DNA of 64,000 bases from Chromobotia macracanthus (Eukaryota > Chordata > Actinopteri > Cypriniformes > Botiidae): NCBI GenBank assembly GCA_036877525.1, contig JAZGTH010000048.1, positions 62,001-126,000 of the forward strand, given 5' to 3'. The position numbers were made by a program, and so were the translations under genes. Shown here piece after piece: positions 11,945-22,330 of the stretch. How positions within the stretch are numbered: the first letter of the stretch is position 1; the number at the start of each line of letters is the position of its first letter. The notes under the pieces were generated by a model. The model was not told where the DNA came from, made no database searches, and saw only the letters and a program-made list of their open reading frames with translations.

Positions 11945-13563
11945 GAAAGCCTGTGTATTTTTGTAACATTTTTGCAACATTTTGGATATATGGATATTTA
12001 ATCTCAATTTTAACAATACGGAGAGATTAAATTAATATATCGAAGCAATTAAAACTGAAGAGGAGATTTTCTGTAAAATGTAATTCCACAAAATGCTAAA
12101 AAGTTAGGACACACTCACATGTATTCTCTTTTAAAATGGCTCAAATCATACACAGGTGTATCACACCAGGTGCACAATAGTAGATCTTTACTCAGCATTT
12201 TGAATAAGGCTTGCCCTAACTAAACCTCAGACATTTAGTTTGGTGTGCTCCTGACTGTTTAAGTGAGAGTGAGCACCATGGTGAGAGCAAAAGAGTTGTC
12301 GGATGCCCTCAGAAAAAATCATTGTAGCATCCTATGAGTCTGGTAAGGGATTTAAAAAGATCTCAAAAGATTTTGTAATCAGCCATTCCACTGTCCAGAA
12401 CATTGTCTACAAGTGGAGGGCTTTCAAAACAACTGCCAACATGCCCAGGTCTGGTCGCCCCAGCAAGTTCACCCCAAGAGCAGACCGCAAGATGCTAAAA
12501 GAGGTCTCCAAAAACCTTAAAATGTCATCTCGGGACCTACAGCAGGCTCTGGCTACTGTTGATGTAAACGTGCATGCCTCTACAATCAGAAAGAGACTGC
12601 ACAAGTTTAACTTGCATGGGAGGTGTGCAAGGAGGAAACCTTTGCTCTCTGAGAGAAACATCAAGGCCAGACTGACATTTGCCAGAGAGAATGTTGACAA
12701 AGACTTCTTGAATAATGTTCTTTGGACAGATGAGTCCAAAATTGAATTATTTGGACACCACAGCAGAGGATATGTTTGGCGTAAACCAAAGACAGCATTC
12801 CAGGAAAAGGACCTCATACCAACTGTGAAGCATGGAGGTGGAAGTGTCATGGTTTGGGGCTGCTTTGTTGCAGCAGGACCTGGTCAGCTCACCATCATAG
12901 AATCCACCATGAATTCTACTGTGTATCAGAAGGTGCTTGAAGAACATGTGAGACCATCTGTTAGAAAATTAAAGCTAAAGCGGAACTGGACCGTGCAACA
13001 TGACAATGACCCAAAACATACTAGTAAATCAACCAAAGACTGGCTAAAAAGGCAAAAATGGAGAGTCCTGGAATGGCCGAGTCAAAGTTCAGATCTGAAT
13101 CCCATTGAGATGCTGTGAGGTGACTTGAAAAGGGCTGTACATCCAAGAAATCCCTCAAACATATCACAGCTGAAAAAATTTTGCATTAAGAAGTGGGCTA
13201 AAATTTCCTCAGACCGATGTCAGAGACTGGTAGATGGCTACAAAAAGCGTCTCACTGCAGTTATTTCAGCTAAAGGAGGTAACACTAGCTTTTAGGGGCT
13301 AGGGTGTCCTATCTTTTTCCTCAGTTAAAATAGGCATTTTTGTAGAATTACATTTACAGAACATCTTAAACACTTTTCTTCAGTTTCTTCAGCTTTAGTT
13401 ATTTTGTAGTTATTTATAATTGTTTACGATACTTTGTTTTAGTTTAAAGTTATAACTTTACTCTCTCTGTATTGTCAAAATTGAGACTAAATAACCATAT
13501 ATTAAAAAAATGTTACAAAATACACATGCTTTCACAGGGTGTCATAATTTTTTCACATGACTG
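11945..13563 (+). mobile_element. Tc1/mariner DNA transposon, left end truncated
   Basis: The right terminal inverted repeat ends in CACATGACTG at 13563, followed by TA, the usual Tc1 target dinucleotide. Its inner part (ATGTTACAAAATACACATGC) is complementary to the left-end sequence preserved in the partner copy at 38279. Here the left end begins only at about CTGTGTATTTTTGTAAC: the outer ~30 bp of the left repeat and the flanking DNA were deleted, and the element is joined directly to the LINE relic. It contains one transposase pseudogene. Without a complete left repeat it should not be mobilisable. Confidence 0.85.
12278..13295 (+). pseudogene. Tc1-family transposase pseudogene (DD34E type)
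   Basis: This is a cut-and-paste transposase relic. The longest open part, 12303-13118 (271 aa), has an N-terminal paired-like helix-turn-helix region (residues ~1-100, with SGRPSK linker), then a DDE domain: WTDESKIELF (first Asp), VQHDNDPKHTS (second Asp) and DLNPIE (Glu). A GGGSVMVWGCF glycine-rich motif lies between. Two lesions are visible. The upstream ATG at 12278 (MVRAKELS) is out of frame because about two bases are lost in an A-rich run near 12315. A TGA at 13116 interrupts the frame after IEML, and the downstream frame stays open to TAG at 13293-13295. The family usually has ~340 aa. Probably inactive. Confidence 0.9.
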
Positions 13564-13565
13564 TA

Positions 13566-13794
13566 AATGTCATATTAGACTTGAATATCATATCAGTGTT
13601 TCTTTCTGATGATACTGTTTGGTTGAGAAGGAGAAAAGCAGCATGTTTAAGATTGAGATTGATAAATTAAAAAACAAATTTAAGGTCCAAAATGTTTGTC
13701 CTGTTTTACTGGTACTATTTACTGGCATGCAAATAGTCCAGAATAATCCCTATTCTTAATACTTAAGCCCTCTACAACAAATAAAACTATAAAC
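13566..13794. other. Short unassigned interval
   Basis: About 230 bp of AT-rich sequence lies between the Tc1 right end and the second satellite array. No gene or recognisable repeat is seen. Confidence 0.4.
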
Positions 13795-16700
13795 TCCATT
13801 AACTTTGGTAAGGTGATGCAGAAACTTCATAAACTATTGATTCAGAATCTTTATAAATTATTGATTAATTAAAGAGTTAATTTAACCATCACTAGCTTTG
13901 GTAAGATGATGCAGAGTGTTTATAAACTATTGATTCATTAAACAGTTAGTTTAAATACCACTAGTTTTGGTAAGGTGATGCAGAATCTTTATAAACTATT
14001 GATTCATTAAACAGTTATGTTAACTACCACTAGTTTTGGTAAGATGATGCAGAGTGTTTAAAAACTATTGATTCATTAAACAGTTAGTTTAAATACAATT
14101 AGCTTTGGTAAAATGATGCAGAATCTTTATCAACTATTGATTCATTACACAGGTATGTTAACTACTGCTAGTTTTGGTAAAATGATGCAGAATCTTTATC
14201 AACTATTGATTCATTAAACAGTTAGTTTAAATGCAATTAGCTTTGGTAAGATGATGCAGAATCTTTATCAACTATTGATTCATTAATCAGTTAGTTTAAA
14301 TAACATTAGCTTTGGTAAAATGATGCAGAATCTTTATAAACTATTTATTTATTAAACAGTCAGTTTAGCTCCATTAAATTTTGGTAAGAAGATGCAGAAA
14401 CTTCGTAAACTACTGATTCAGAATCCTTATAAATTATTGATTAATTAAAGAGTTAATTTAACCATCACTAGCTTTGGTAAGATGATGCAGAGTGTTTATA
14501 AACTATTGATTCATTAAACAGTTAGTTTAAATACCACTAGTTTTGGTAAGGTGATGCAGAATCTTTATAAACTATTGATTCATTAAACAGTTATGTTAAC
14601 TACCACTAGTTTTGGTAAGATGATGCAGAGTGTTTAAAAACTATTGATTCATTAAACAGTTAGTTTAAATACAATTAGCTTTGGTAAAATGATGCAGAAT
14701 CTTTATCAACTATTGATTCATTACACAGGTATGTTAACTACTGCTAGTTTTGGTAAAATGATGCAGAATCTTTATCAACTATTGATTCATTAAACAGTTA
14801 GTTTAAATACAATTAGCTTTGGTAAGATGATGCAGAATCTTTATCAACTATTGATTCATTAATCAGTTAGTTTAAATAACATTAGCTTTGGTAAAATGAT
14901 GCAGAATCTTTATAAACTATTTATTTATTAAACAGTCAGTTTAGCTCCATTAAATTTTGGTAAGAAGATGCAGAAACTTTGTAAACTACTGATTCATTAA
15001 ACAGTTAGTTTAACCACCGCTAGCTTTGGTAAGATGATGCAGAATCTTTATAAACTATTGATTCATTAAACAGTTATGTTAACTACCACTAATTTTGGAA
15101 AGATGATGCAGAGTGTTTATAAACTTTTGATTCATTAAACAGTTAGTTTATCCACCACTAGTTTTGGTAAAATGATGCAGAATCTTTATAAACTGTTGAT
15201 TCATTAAACAGTTAGTTTAACTACCACTGGTGTCAATTATATTATGCAGAATCTTTATAAACAATTGAATCATTAATCAGTGAGTTTAAATAGCATTAGC
15301 ATTGGTAAAATGATGCAGAATTTTTATAAACTATTTATTCATTAAACAGTCAGATTAGCTCCATTAAAATTTGGTAAGAAGATGTAGAAACTATATAAAC
15401 TACTGATTCATTAAATAGTTAGTTTAACCACCGCTAGCTTTGGTAAGATCATGCAGAATCTTTATAAACTATTGATTCATTAAACAGTTATTTTAACGAC
15501 TACTAGTTTTGGTAAAATGATGCAGAATCTTTATAAACTATTGATTGATTAAACAGTTAGTATAAAAACCACTAGATTTGGTAAGGTAATGCAGAGTGTT
15601 TATAATCAATTGATTCATTAAACAGTTAGTTTAACTACCACTGGCGTTAGTTACATTATGCAGAATCTTTATAAACAATTGATTCATTAAACAGCTAATT
15701 TAAATCCACTAGCTTTGCTAAGGTGATGCAGAATCTTTAAATCTATTGATTCATTAAACAGTTATGTTAACTACCACTAGTTTTGGTAAGATGATGCAGA
15801 GTGTTTATGAATTATTGATTCATTAAACAGTTAGTTTAACCACGACTAGATTTGGTAAGATGATGCATAATCTTTATAAACTTTTGATTCATTAAATAGT
15901 TACATTAACTACTACTAGTTCTGGTAAGATGATGCAGAATCTTTATAAACTATTGCTTCACTAAACAGTTATGTTAACTACCACTAATGTTGGAAAGATG
16001 ATGCAGATTGTTTATAAACTTTTGATTCATTAAACAGTTAGTTTAAGCATCACTAGTTTTGGTAAGATGATGCAGAATCTTTATAAACAATTGATTAATT
16101 AAAGAGTTAGTTAAACCACCACTAGATTTGGTGAGATGATGCATAATCTTTATAAACTATTGCTTCATTAAACAGTTAGTTTAATCATTACTACCTTTGG
16201 TTAGATCATGCAGAATCTTTATAAACAATTGATTCATTAAACAGTTATTTTAAATCCACTAGCTTTGGTAAGGTGATGCAGAATCTTTATAAACTATTGT
16301 ATCATTAATCAGTGAGTTTTTCCACCACTAGTTTTGGTAAAATTATGCAGAATCTTTATAAACTGTTGAATCATTAATCAGTGAGTTTAAATACCATTAG
16401 CTTTGGTAAAATGATGCAGAATTTTTATAAACTATTTATTCATTAAACAGTCAGATTAGCTCCATTAAAATTTGGTAAGAAGATGTAGAAACTATATAAA
16501 CTACTGATTCATTAAATAGTTAGTTTAACCACCGCTAGCTTTGGTAAGATGATGCAGAATCTTTATAAACTATTGATTCATTAAACAGTTAGTTTAACCA
16601 CCACTAGATTTGGTGAGATGATGCATAATCTTTATAAACTATTGCTTCATTAAACAGTTAATTTAAATCCACTAGCTTTGGTAAGGTGATGCAGGATCTT

Positions 16701-17712
16701 TACAAACTATTGAATCATTAATCAGTGAGTTGAACCACCACTAGCTTTGGTAAGATGATGCAGAATCTTTATAAACTATTGATTCATTAAACAGTTATGT
16801 TAGCTACCGCTAATTTTGGTAAGATGATGCAGAGTATTCATAAACTACTGGTTCATTAAACAGTTACTTTAACAACCGCTAGCTTTGGTAAGATGATGCA
16901 GAGTATTCATAAACTACTGGTTCATTAAACAGTTACTTTAACAACCGCTAGCTTTGGTAAGATGATGCAGAATCTTTCTAAACTATTGATTCATTAAACA
17001 GTTAGTTTAACAACCACTGGCTTTGGTTAGAAGATGCAGAATCTTTATAAACTATTGATTCATTAAACAATTAGTTTAACCAAAACTAGCATTGGTAAGA
17101 TGATGCAGAATGTTTATAAACTATTGATTCATTAAACAGTTACAATAACTACTACTAGCTTTGGTACAATGATGCAGAATCTTTACAAACGATTGTTTCT
17201 GTAAACGGTGAGTTTAACCACCAATAACTTTGGTAAGATGATGCAGAAACTTTATAAACTATTGATTCATTAAACAGTTATTTTAACTCCACTAGCTTCG
17301 GTAAGGTGATGCAGAATCTTTATAAACTATTGATTCACTAAAAAGTTAGTTTAACCTTCACTAGCTTTGGTAAGGTGATGTAGAATCTTTATAAACTATT
17401 GATTCATTAAACAGTTAGTTTAAATACCACTAGTTTTGGTAAGGTGATGCAGAATCTTTATAAACTATTGATTAATTAAAGAGTTAGTTTAACCACCACT
17501 AGCTTTGATAAGATGATGCAGAGTGTTTATAAAAAATTGTTCATTAAACAGTTAGTTAAAATACCATTAGCTTTGGTAAAATGGTGCAGAATCTTTATAA
17601 ACTTTTGATTCATTAAACAGTTAATTTAACTACACTAGCTTTGGTAAGTGGATGCAGAATCTTTACAAACTATTGAATCTTTAATCAGTGAGTTTAAATA
17701 CCAATAGCTTTG
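13795..17712. repeat. Satellite array 2a, 69-bp monomer (~57 copies)
   Basis: The same 69-bp monomer as at 1431-8410 in the same orientation. A block starting TTCAGAATCTTTATAAATTA at 13841 recurs with near identity at 14417, a period of 576 bp (eight monomers plus a 24-bp partial one). Two adjacent nearly identical monomers with AGTATTCATAAACTACTGG lie at about 16830-16960. The array is interrupted at 17713 by the LTR retrotransposon, whose 5-bp target duplication CTTTG (17708-17712) comes from the monomer motif AGCTTTGG. Confidence 0.97.
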
Positions 17713-17725
17713 TGTAACATCACGC

Positions 17726-17776
17726 CAGCAGAGGGAGCCCTCACCGGAATACTGACTGCTCATGCTCCCTCTGCTG
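17726..17776. promoter_or_regulatory. U3 inverted repeat (12-bp arms)
   Basis: CAGCAGAGGGAG at 17726-17737 is the exact reverse complement of CTCCCTCTGCTG at 17765-17776, with 27 bp between. It lies in U3 upstream of the TATA box. The solo LTRs keep it with one or two mismatches. It could be a symmetric protein-binding site or an enhancer element; the function is inferred only. Confidence 0.6.
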
Positions 17777-17805
17777 AACTCTGAACTTACTTCCTGTTTG
17801 GCATC

Positions 17806-17846
17806 TATATAAACCTTGCTGCCACATGGCCATGTTGCGAAGTATT
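17806..17846 (+). promoter_or_regulatory. LTR core promoter: TATA box and predicted RNA start
   Basis: TATATAAA lies at 17806-17813. About 31 bp downstream, at 17837-17846, is GCGAAGTATT, which is exactly complementary to the sequence just after the LTR. If transcription starts at about 17837, as TATA spacing predicts, the RNA begins with this self-primer. The start site is inferred from spacing and complementarity. Confidence 0.75.
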
Positions 17847-18015
17847 GCCAGCTTAACACCTGACTACTAAGCATTCTCTTTTACTGCCTGCTTACCTGTG
17901 ATTTACCTATTGTTTGGTTCTCGTTTTCTGATTTTTGCCTAGCCCCTTTGTTTGACACCTGGATTGGACTGTCTATGTTTATTACGACCCTTTGCCTGTA
18001 CTTTCGACTTTGATT

Positions 18016-21000
18016 ATGGATAACCCCAATAAACATCCGCAACTGGATCCTGCTTCAGTTTCTGCCTCAGCCCCCTTACAGAATACTTCGCCTACCCTCA
18101 ATCCAGCGGATGTTTCACAGCTGCAAGCTGCATTTGTCTACCAGGGAGAACTATTACGCAGCTACCACGAACAGCTAGTTAACTTACAGGCATCGAATGA
18201 ACTACTGCTCCAGCGACTTTGCTCTCCTCCTTCCACCATGTCGAGCACGGTAAGACTTGCTCTTCCCGATAAGTTTGATGGTTCTGCAGAACGGTGTAAA
18301 GGGTTCATTCGACAAGTACACACTTATTTGGAATCGTTGGGGGATCAGTCTCATGCTAGTTCTGAGCAATGCTCTTTTATCATGTCACTATTATCTGGCA
18401 AGGCTATTGATTGGGCTGCTGCGGTTTGGGAGACGGACGAACAGTTTAGATCTTCACCTGAGTATTTTTTGCAACAACTCCGAGAAGTATTTGAATATCC
18501 TGCTGGGGGTCGGGATGTTTCGTCTCGTCTTTTACACCTTTCTCAAGGCTCACATAGTGCAGCAGAGCACGCAGTCGAATTCAGGACTCTTGCAGCTCAG
18601 AGTGGATGGAATGATGCTGCACTTAAAGGGATGTTTCGGGAAAGCCTATGTCCCCAATTGCAGTTGGAGATGGCATGTCGAGGTGAGGAATCTTCTTTCA
18701 ATGACTTTGTTAACATGACTGTTAAGATTGATAATTTGCTCAGGAACTCACCTAAACCCAAGCAAGCGCATGCATCCCACCTTATGTCACGACCTGCACT
18801 TCGGAATCCTGAGGCACCATGTGTTACCGAGCCCATGCAAGTAGGATCTACCAGACTGTCTGAGGACGAGCGTAGACGAAGGTTCATCAACAACCTCTGC
18901 TTTTATTGTGGTGAACCAGGTCATCATAAGTCACAGTGTCCTCAAAAGACCCGGAGGTCCCTCACAGCACAAGACCGGGTGAATGTGGACACCTTTTCAC
19001 AAAATCCATCTAAAGTCTTCACATTACCCGTACAGATTTCTACCGAAAGTGGTTCTTTTATGTTGACAGCATTAGTAGATTCCGGCGCCGCTCTCAACCT
19101 CATCAACTCGGACATCGCCCGGAAACATCAACTACCCACCATTCCATGCTTTCCACCTATCAGTATTACGGCTGTCAATAACCAACCCATCAAAGGAGGA
19201 GTTCTGGAACAGACCCGATCACTGAAAATGCAAATTGGGGTTTTTCATGAAGAGAACATCTCTCTATATCTGATCGACTCACCCAAATATGAAATAATTT
19301 TAGGAATGCCATGGCTAAGTTGCCACGATCCCCACATCTCCTGGCGCACGGGTGAGCTGACCCACTGGTCTCCATTCTGTTTTAGTCACTGTCTAACCCT
19401 TAAGCAGTCCAGTCCATGTCTGTCCACAAGCATGGGGAGCCCTCCGAGCCTGACCCAACCAAAGATCCCCAAGGTTTATAACGAGCTTTTGGAGGTCTTC
19501 AGCAAGGTTAAAGCCACACAGTTACCACCACATCGGCACTGGGACTGTGCTATAGACCTTCTTCCCAACATGTGTCCTGCCAAAAGCAAAGTCTACCCGC
19601 TGTCACGCCAAGAAGCACAGGCTATGGAGGACTACATCAAGGAGGCTTTGGAAGCTGGCTTTATCCGTCCTTCTACTTCTCCCGCTGCAGCCGGCTTCTT
19701 CTTCGTGGAGAAGGATGGGGGTCTGCGTCCGTGCATCGACTACAGAGGCCTCAATAATGTCACTGTTAAATTCAGGTATCCACTGCCTCTAGTCCCTTCT
19801 GCCCTAGAACAACTCAGGAAGGCCAAAATATTTACCAAACTCGACTTGAGAAACGCTTATAACCTGATACGCATCAGGGACGGAGATGAGTGGAAGACAG
19901 CTTTTCTCACCACCAGGGGGCACTACGAATACCTGGTTATGCCCTTTGGCCTTGCCAATGCCCCAGCCGTCTTCCAATCCTTCATAAATGAAGTCTTCAA
20001 AGATGTCCTCCACAAGTATGTCATCGCATATCTTGACGACATCCTAATCTATTCCTTGAATGAAGAGGATCATGTCACTCACGTCAAGAGTGTTCTTTCC
20101 AAGCTTCTTAATCACCAACTCTATGTCAAGACTGAAAAATGTGAGTTTCATGTGAAGCAGACAACATTCCTGGGGTACAACATCAGCCACCAGGGCGTTG
20201 AAATGGATGCTTCTAAGGTAACCGCCGTCACTGAGTGGCCGCAGCCCTCCACGTTGAAAGAATTGCAGAGGTTCCTGGGCTTTGCTAACTTCTATCGACG
20301 CTTCATTAGGAACTACAGCTCTATTGCTGCACCTCTCACCTCATTACTCAAGGGAAAACCCAAGAGGTTGTCATGGAACGCTTCCGCCAATGCAGCCTTC
20401 CAAAAGCTCAAGACCAGCTTCACGACGGCCCCCATCCTTAAACATCCAGATCCAGAACTCCCCTTCATTGTGGAGGTCGATGCTTCTGACTGCGGGATTG
20501 GAGCCGTGCTCTCTCAACGTCACGGACAACCTCCCAAGCTTTTCCCGTGTGCCTTCTTCTCTCGGAAGCTAACCCCCGCTGAGTTTAATTATGATGTGGG
20601 AAACAAAGAGCTTCTGTCAATGAAGGCTGCCATGGAAGAGTGGAGACATTGGCTCGAGGGGGCAGCTCATCCTTTTCAAGTTATCACGGACCATAAGAAC
20701 CTTGAGTATGTCAAGTCTGCTCGACGTCTGAATTCACGCCAGGCAAGATGGTCTCTGTTCTTTTCACGATTCCATTTTACAGTCACTTATCGTCCAGGCT
20801 CCAAGAATAGCAAGGCAGATGCACTATCCAGGCGCCATGATCCCCCACGACAGAACTACAATCCTGAACCCATCCTAAGTCCAGCCTTGTTTGTTGCTCC
20901 GGTCAACTGGGACATAATGGAGGAAATTCACCAGGCCGTCCTCACAGAACCATCACCAACGAACTGCCCCCCTTCCAAACAATATGTTCCTCAGACACTA

Positions 21001-22299
21001 CGTCACCGGGTCATCCAGTGGGTCCACACATCACTCAGCACGGGACATCCCGGCATTTCACGAACCCTTAAACTTGTGCAGAATTCCTTCTGGTGGCCTT
21101 CAATGACCAAAGATGTGGCCAATTATGTCAAGTCTTGCTCCATCTGTGCCCAGTCCAAGACTCCCAGGGACCTGCCGACGGGACTTCTACAGCCTCTCCC
21201 GATTCCCCAACGACCTTGGTCTCACCTCTCCATCGACTTCATCACTGACTTACCCCTGTCTGATGGTTACACCACAATCCTGGTCATCGTCGACCGCTTC
21301 TCCAAAGCCTGTCGTCTGGTTCCATTAAAAGGATTACCTACTGCCATGGAGACTGCTCAAGCCATGTTCCACCATGTCTTTCGAAACTATAGTCTACCTG
21401 AAGACATTGTATCAGATCGAGGAACTCAGTTCACCTCTCAGGTTTGGAAATCCTTTTGTAACCTGTTAGATATCAATGTGAGTTTAACCTCTGGCTATCA
21501 TCCGCAGTCAAACGGTCAGGTGGAGAGGCTGAACCAAGAGATCGGCAGGTACCTGCGGACTTACTGCAGCCGCGAACAACATCGCTGGGCTGAATTTCTC
21601 CCTTGGACCGAGTATGCCCAGAACTCACTCACGCACTCCTCTACAGGACTCACACCATTTCAATGTGTGCTGGGTTACCAGCCTCCCCTGTTCCCGTGGT
21701 CAGGAGAACCATCGTCTGTGCCTGCTGTTAACGACTGGATTCGTAACAGTGAGAGGGTGTGGGACAGTGCCCATGTACGGCTTCAACGCGCTGTGAGGAG
21801 GCAGGAGATTAACGCTAATCGCCACCATCGCCCACACCCTCCATACCAACCTGGACAAAGGGTCTGGCTCTCCACGAGGGATCTCAAGCTACGTCTGCCG
21901 AGCAGGAAGCTCTCTCCCAGGTATGTTGGCCCATTTAAAATCATAAGACAGATTAATGAGGTCACTTACCAATTAGAGCTTCCTGCTGACTACCGCATCT
22001 CTCCTTCTTTCCATGTGTCACTCCTCAAACCTTTCCACCGGGACGCTGACCCCGAGGCCATATTGCAGGAGCCACCGCCACCGCTGGACATTGGCGGAAC
22101 GCCGGCCTACAAGGTGAACGTCTTGCTTGACTCACGGCGAAGAGGGGGTCAGTTACAATACCTGGTGGATTGGGAGGGATACGGCCCAGAGGAGAGATCG
22201 TGGGTAGCGGCAGTGGACATTCTGGATCCTCGCTCACGGAGGAGTTTCATCGAGCCAGACCTGACCGTCCAGCACCACGTCCACGGGGACGCCACGTAG
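18016..22299 (+). CDS. Gag-pol polyprotein of chromodomain Ty3/gypsy retrotransposon (1427 aa)
   Basis: A single frame encodes all proteins needed for retrotransposition. Counting from the ATG at 18016: gag to about 290, with a CCHC zinc knuckle CFYCGEPGHHKSQC (295-308); aspartic protease LVDSGAALNLI (active Asp ~355); reverse transcriptase with YLDDILIY (YLDD 672-675); RNase H starting at VDASDCG (Asp 822); integrase with an HHCC finger (H1004, H1011, C1041, C1044) and DD35E residues D1074, D1134, E1170; a GPF module near 1305; a chromodomain from ~1365 (YLVDWEGYGPEERSW). The first true ATG is inside the 5' LTR; the frame is open further upstream only from non-ATG codons. Gag and pol are fused without a frameshift. 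All catalytic motifs look intact, so it may be active. Confidence 0.95.
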   Translation: MDNPNKHPQLDPASVSASAPLQNTSPTLNPADVSQLQAAFVYQGELLRSYHEQLVNLQASNELLLQRLCSPPSTMSSTVRLALPDKFDGSAERCKGFIRQVHTYLESLGDQSHASSEQCSFIMSLLSGKAIDWAAAVWETDEQFRSSPEYFLQQLREVFEYPAGGRDVSSRLLHLSQGSHSAAEHAVEFRTLAAQSGWNDAALKGMFRESLCPQLQLEMACRGEESSFNDFVNMTVKIDNLLRNSPKPKQAHASHLMSRPALRNPEAPCVTEPMQVGSTRLSEDERRRRFINNLCFYCGEPGHHKSQCPQKTRRSLTAQDRVNVDTFSQNPSKVFTLPVQISTESGSFMLTALVDSGAALNLINSDIARKHQLPTIPCFPPISITAVNNQPIKGGVLEQTRSLKMQIGVFHEENISLYLIDSPKYEIILGMPWLSCHDPHISWRTGELTHWSPFCFSHCLTLKQSSPCLSTSMGSPPSLTQPKIPKVYNELLEVFSKVKATQLPPHRHWDCAIDLLPNMCPAKSKVYPLSRQEAQAMEDYIKEALEAGFIRPSTSPAAAGFFFVEKDGGLRPCIDYRGLNNVTVKFRYPLPLVPSALEQLRKAKIFTKLDLRNAYNLIRIRDGDEWKTAFLTTRGHYEYLVMPFGLANAPAVFQSFINEVFKDVLHKYVIAYLDDILIYSLNEEDHVTHVKSVLSKLLNHQLYVKTEKCEFHVKQTTFLGYNISHQGVEMDASKVTAVTEWPQPSTLKELQRFLGFANFYRRFIRNYSSIAAPLTSLLKGKPKRLSWNASANAAFQKLKTSFTTAPILKHPDPELPFIVEVDASDCGIGAVLSQRHGQPPKLFPCAFFSRKLTPAEFNYDVGNKELLSMKAAMEEWRHWLEGAAHPFQVITDHKNLEYVKSARRLNSRQARWSLFFSRFHFTVTYRPGSKNSKADALSRRHDPPRQNYNPEPILSPALFVAPVNWDIMEEIHQAVLTEPSPTNCPPSKQYVPQTLRHRVIQWVHTSLSTGHPGISRTLKLVQNSFWWPSMTKDVANYVKSCSICAQSKTPRDLPTGLLQPLPIPQRPWSHLSIDFITDLPLSDGYTTILVIVDRFSKACRLVPLKGLPTAMETAQAMFHHVFRNYSLPEDIVSDRGTQFTSQVWKSFCNLLDINVSLTSGYHPQSNGQVERLNQEIGRYLRTYCSREQHRWAEFLPWTEYAQNSLTHSSTGLTPFQCVLGYQPPLFPWSGEPSSVPAVNDWIRNSERVWDSAHVRLQRAVRRQEINANRHHRPHPPYQPGQRVWLSTRDLKLRLPSRKLSPRYVGPFKIIRQINEVTYQLELPADYRISPSFHVSLLKPFHRDADPEAILQEPPPPLDIGGTPAYKVNVLLDSRRRGGQLQYLVDWEGYGPEERSWVAAVDILDPRSRRSFIEPDLTVQHHVHGDAT
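18028..18033 (+). promoter_or_regulatory. LTR polyadenylation signal overlapping gag codons
   Basis: AATAAA reads as the Asn-Lys codons five and six of gag (MDNPNK). The same hexamer at ~22646 in the 3' LTR would direct 3' end formation of the genomic RNA. Confidence 0.65.
18082..18091 (+). promoter_or_regulatory. Putative self-priming primer-binding site
   Basis: AATACTTCGC begins two bases after the 5' LTR ends. It is perfectly complementary (10 of 10) to GCGAAGTATT at 17837-17846, the predicted 5' end of the transcript. There is no TGG start expected for a tRNA-primed site. This is the arrangement known from yeast Tf1 and related chromoviruses. The site also lies within the gag reading frame. 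Confidence 0.8.
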
Positions 22300-22318
22300 A
22301 GCACCTGGAGGTGCTCCT

Positions 22319-22328
22319 AGAGGGGGGT
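22319..22328 (+). promoter_or_regulatory. Polypurine tract
   Basis: AGAGGGGGG lies immediately upstream of the 3' LTR start (22331), the expected plus-strand primer of an LTR element. It follows the stop codon of gag-pol by about 20 bp. Confidence 0.75.
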
Positions 22329-22330
22329 TC

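Larger units (their letters stand above)
17713..18080 (+). repeat. 5' LTR (368 bp)
   Basis: TG...CA ended and repeated at 22331-22698 with two mismatches. It contains a 12-bp inverted repeat (17726-17737 and 17765-17776), a TATA box at 17806, a predicted RNA start near 17837, the gag ATG at 18016 and an AATAAA at 18028. Compared with the solo LTRs in this window it lacks 83 bp between two GGACTGT repeats. Confidence 0.95.

Noticed and set aside
17992..18015. Gag-pol frame starting eight codons upstream of 18016
   Set aside because: The codon at 17992 is TTG. The first ATG in frame is 18016, which was taken as the start.
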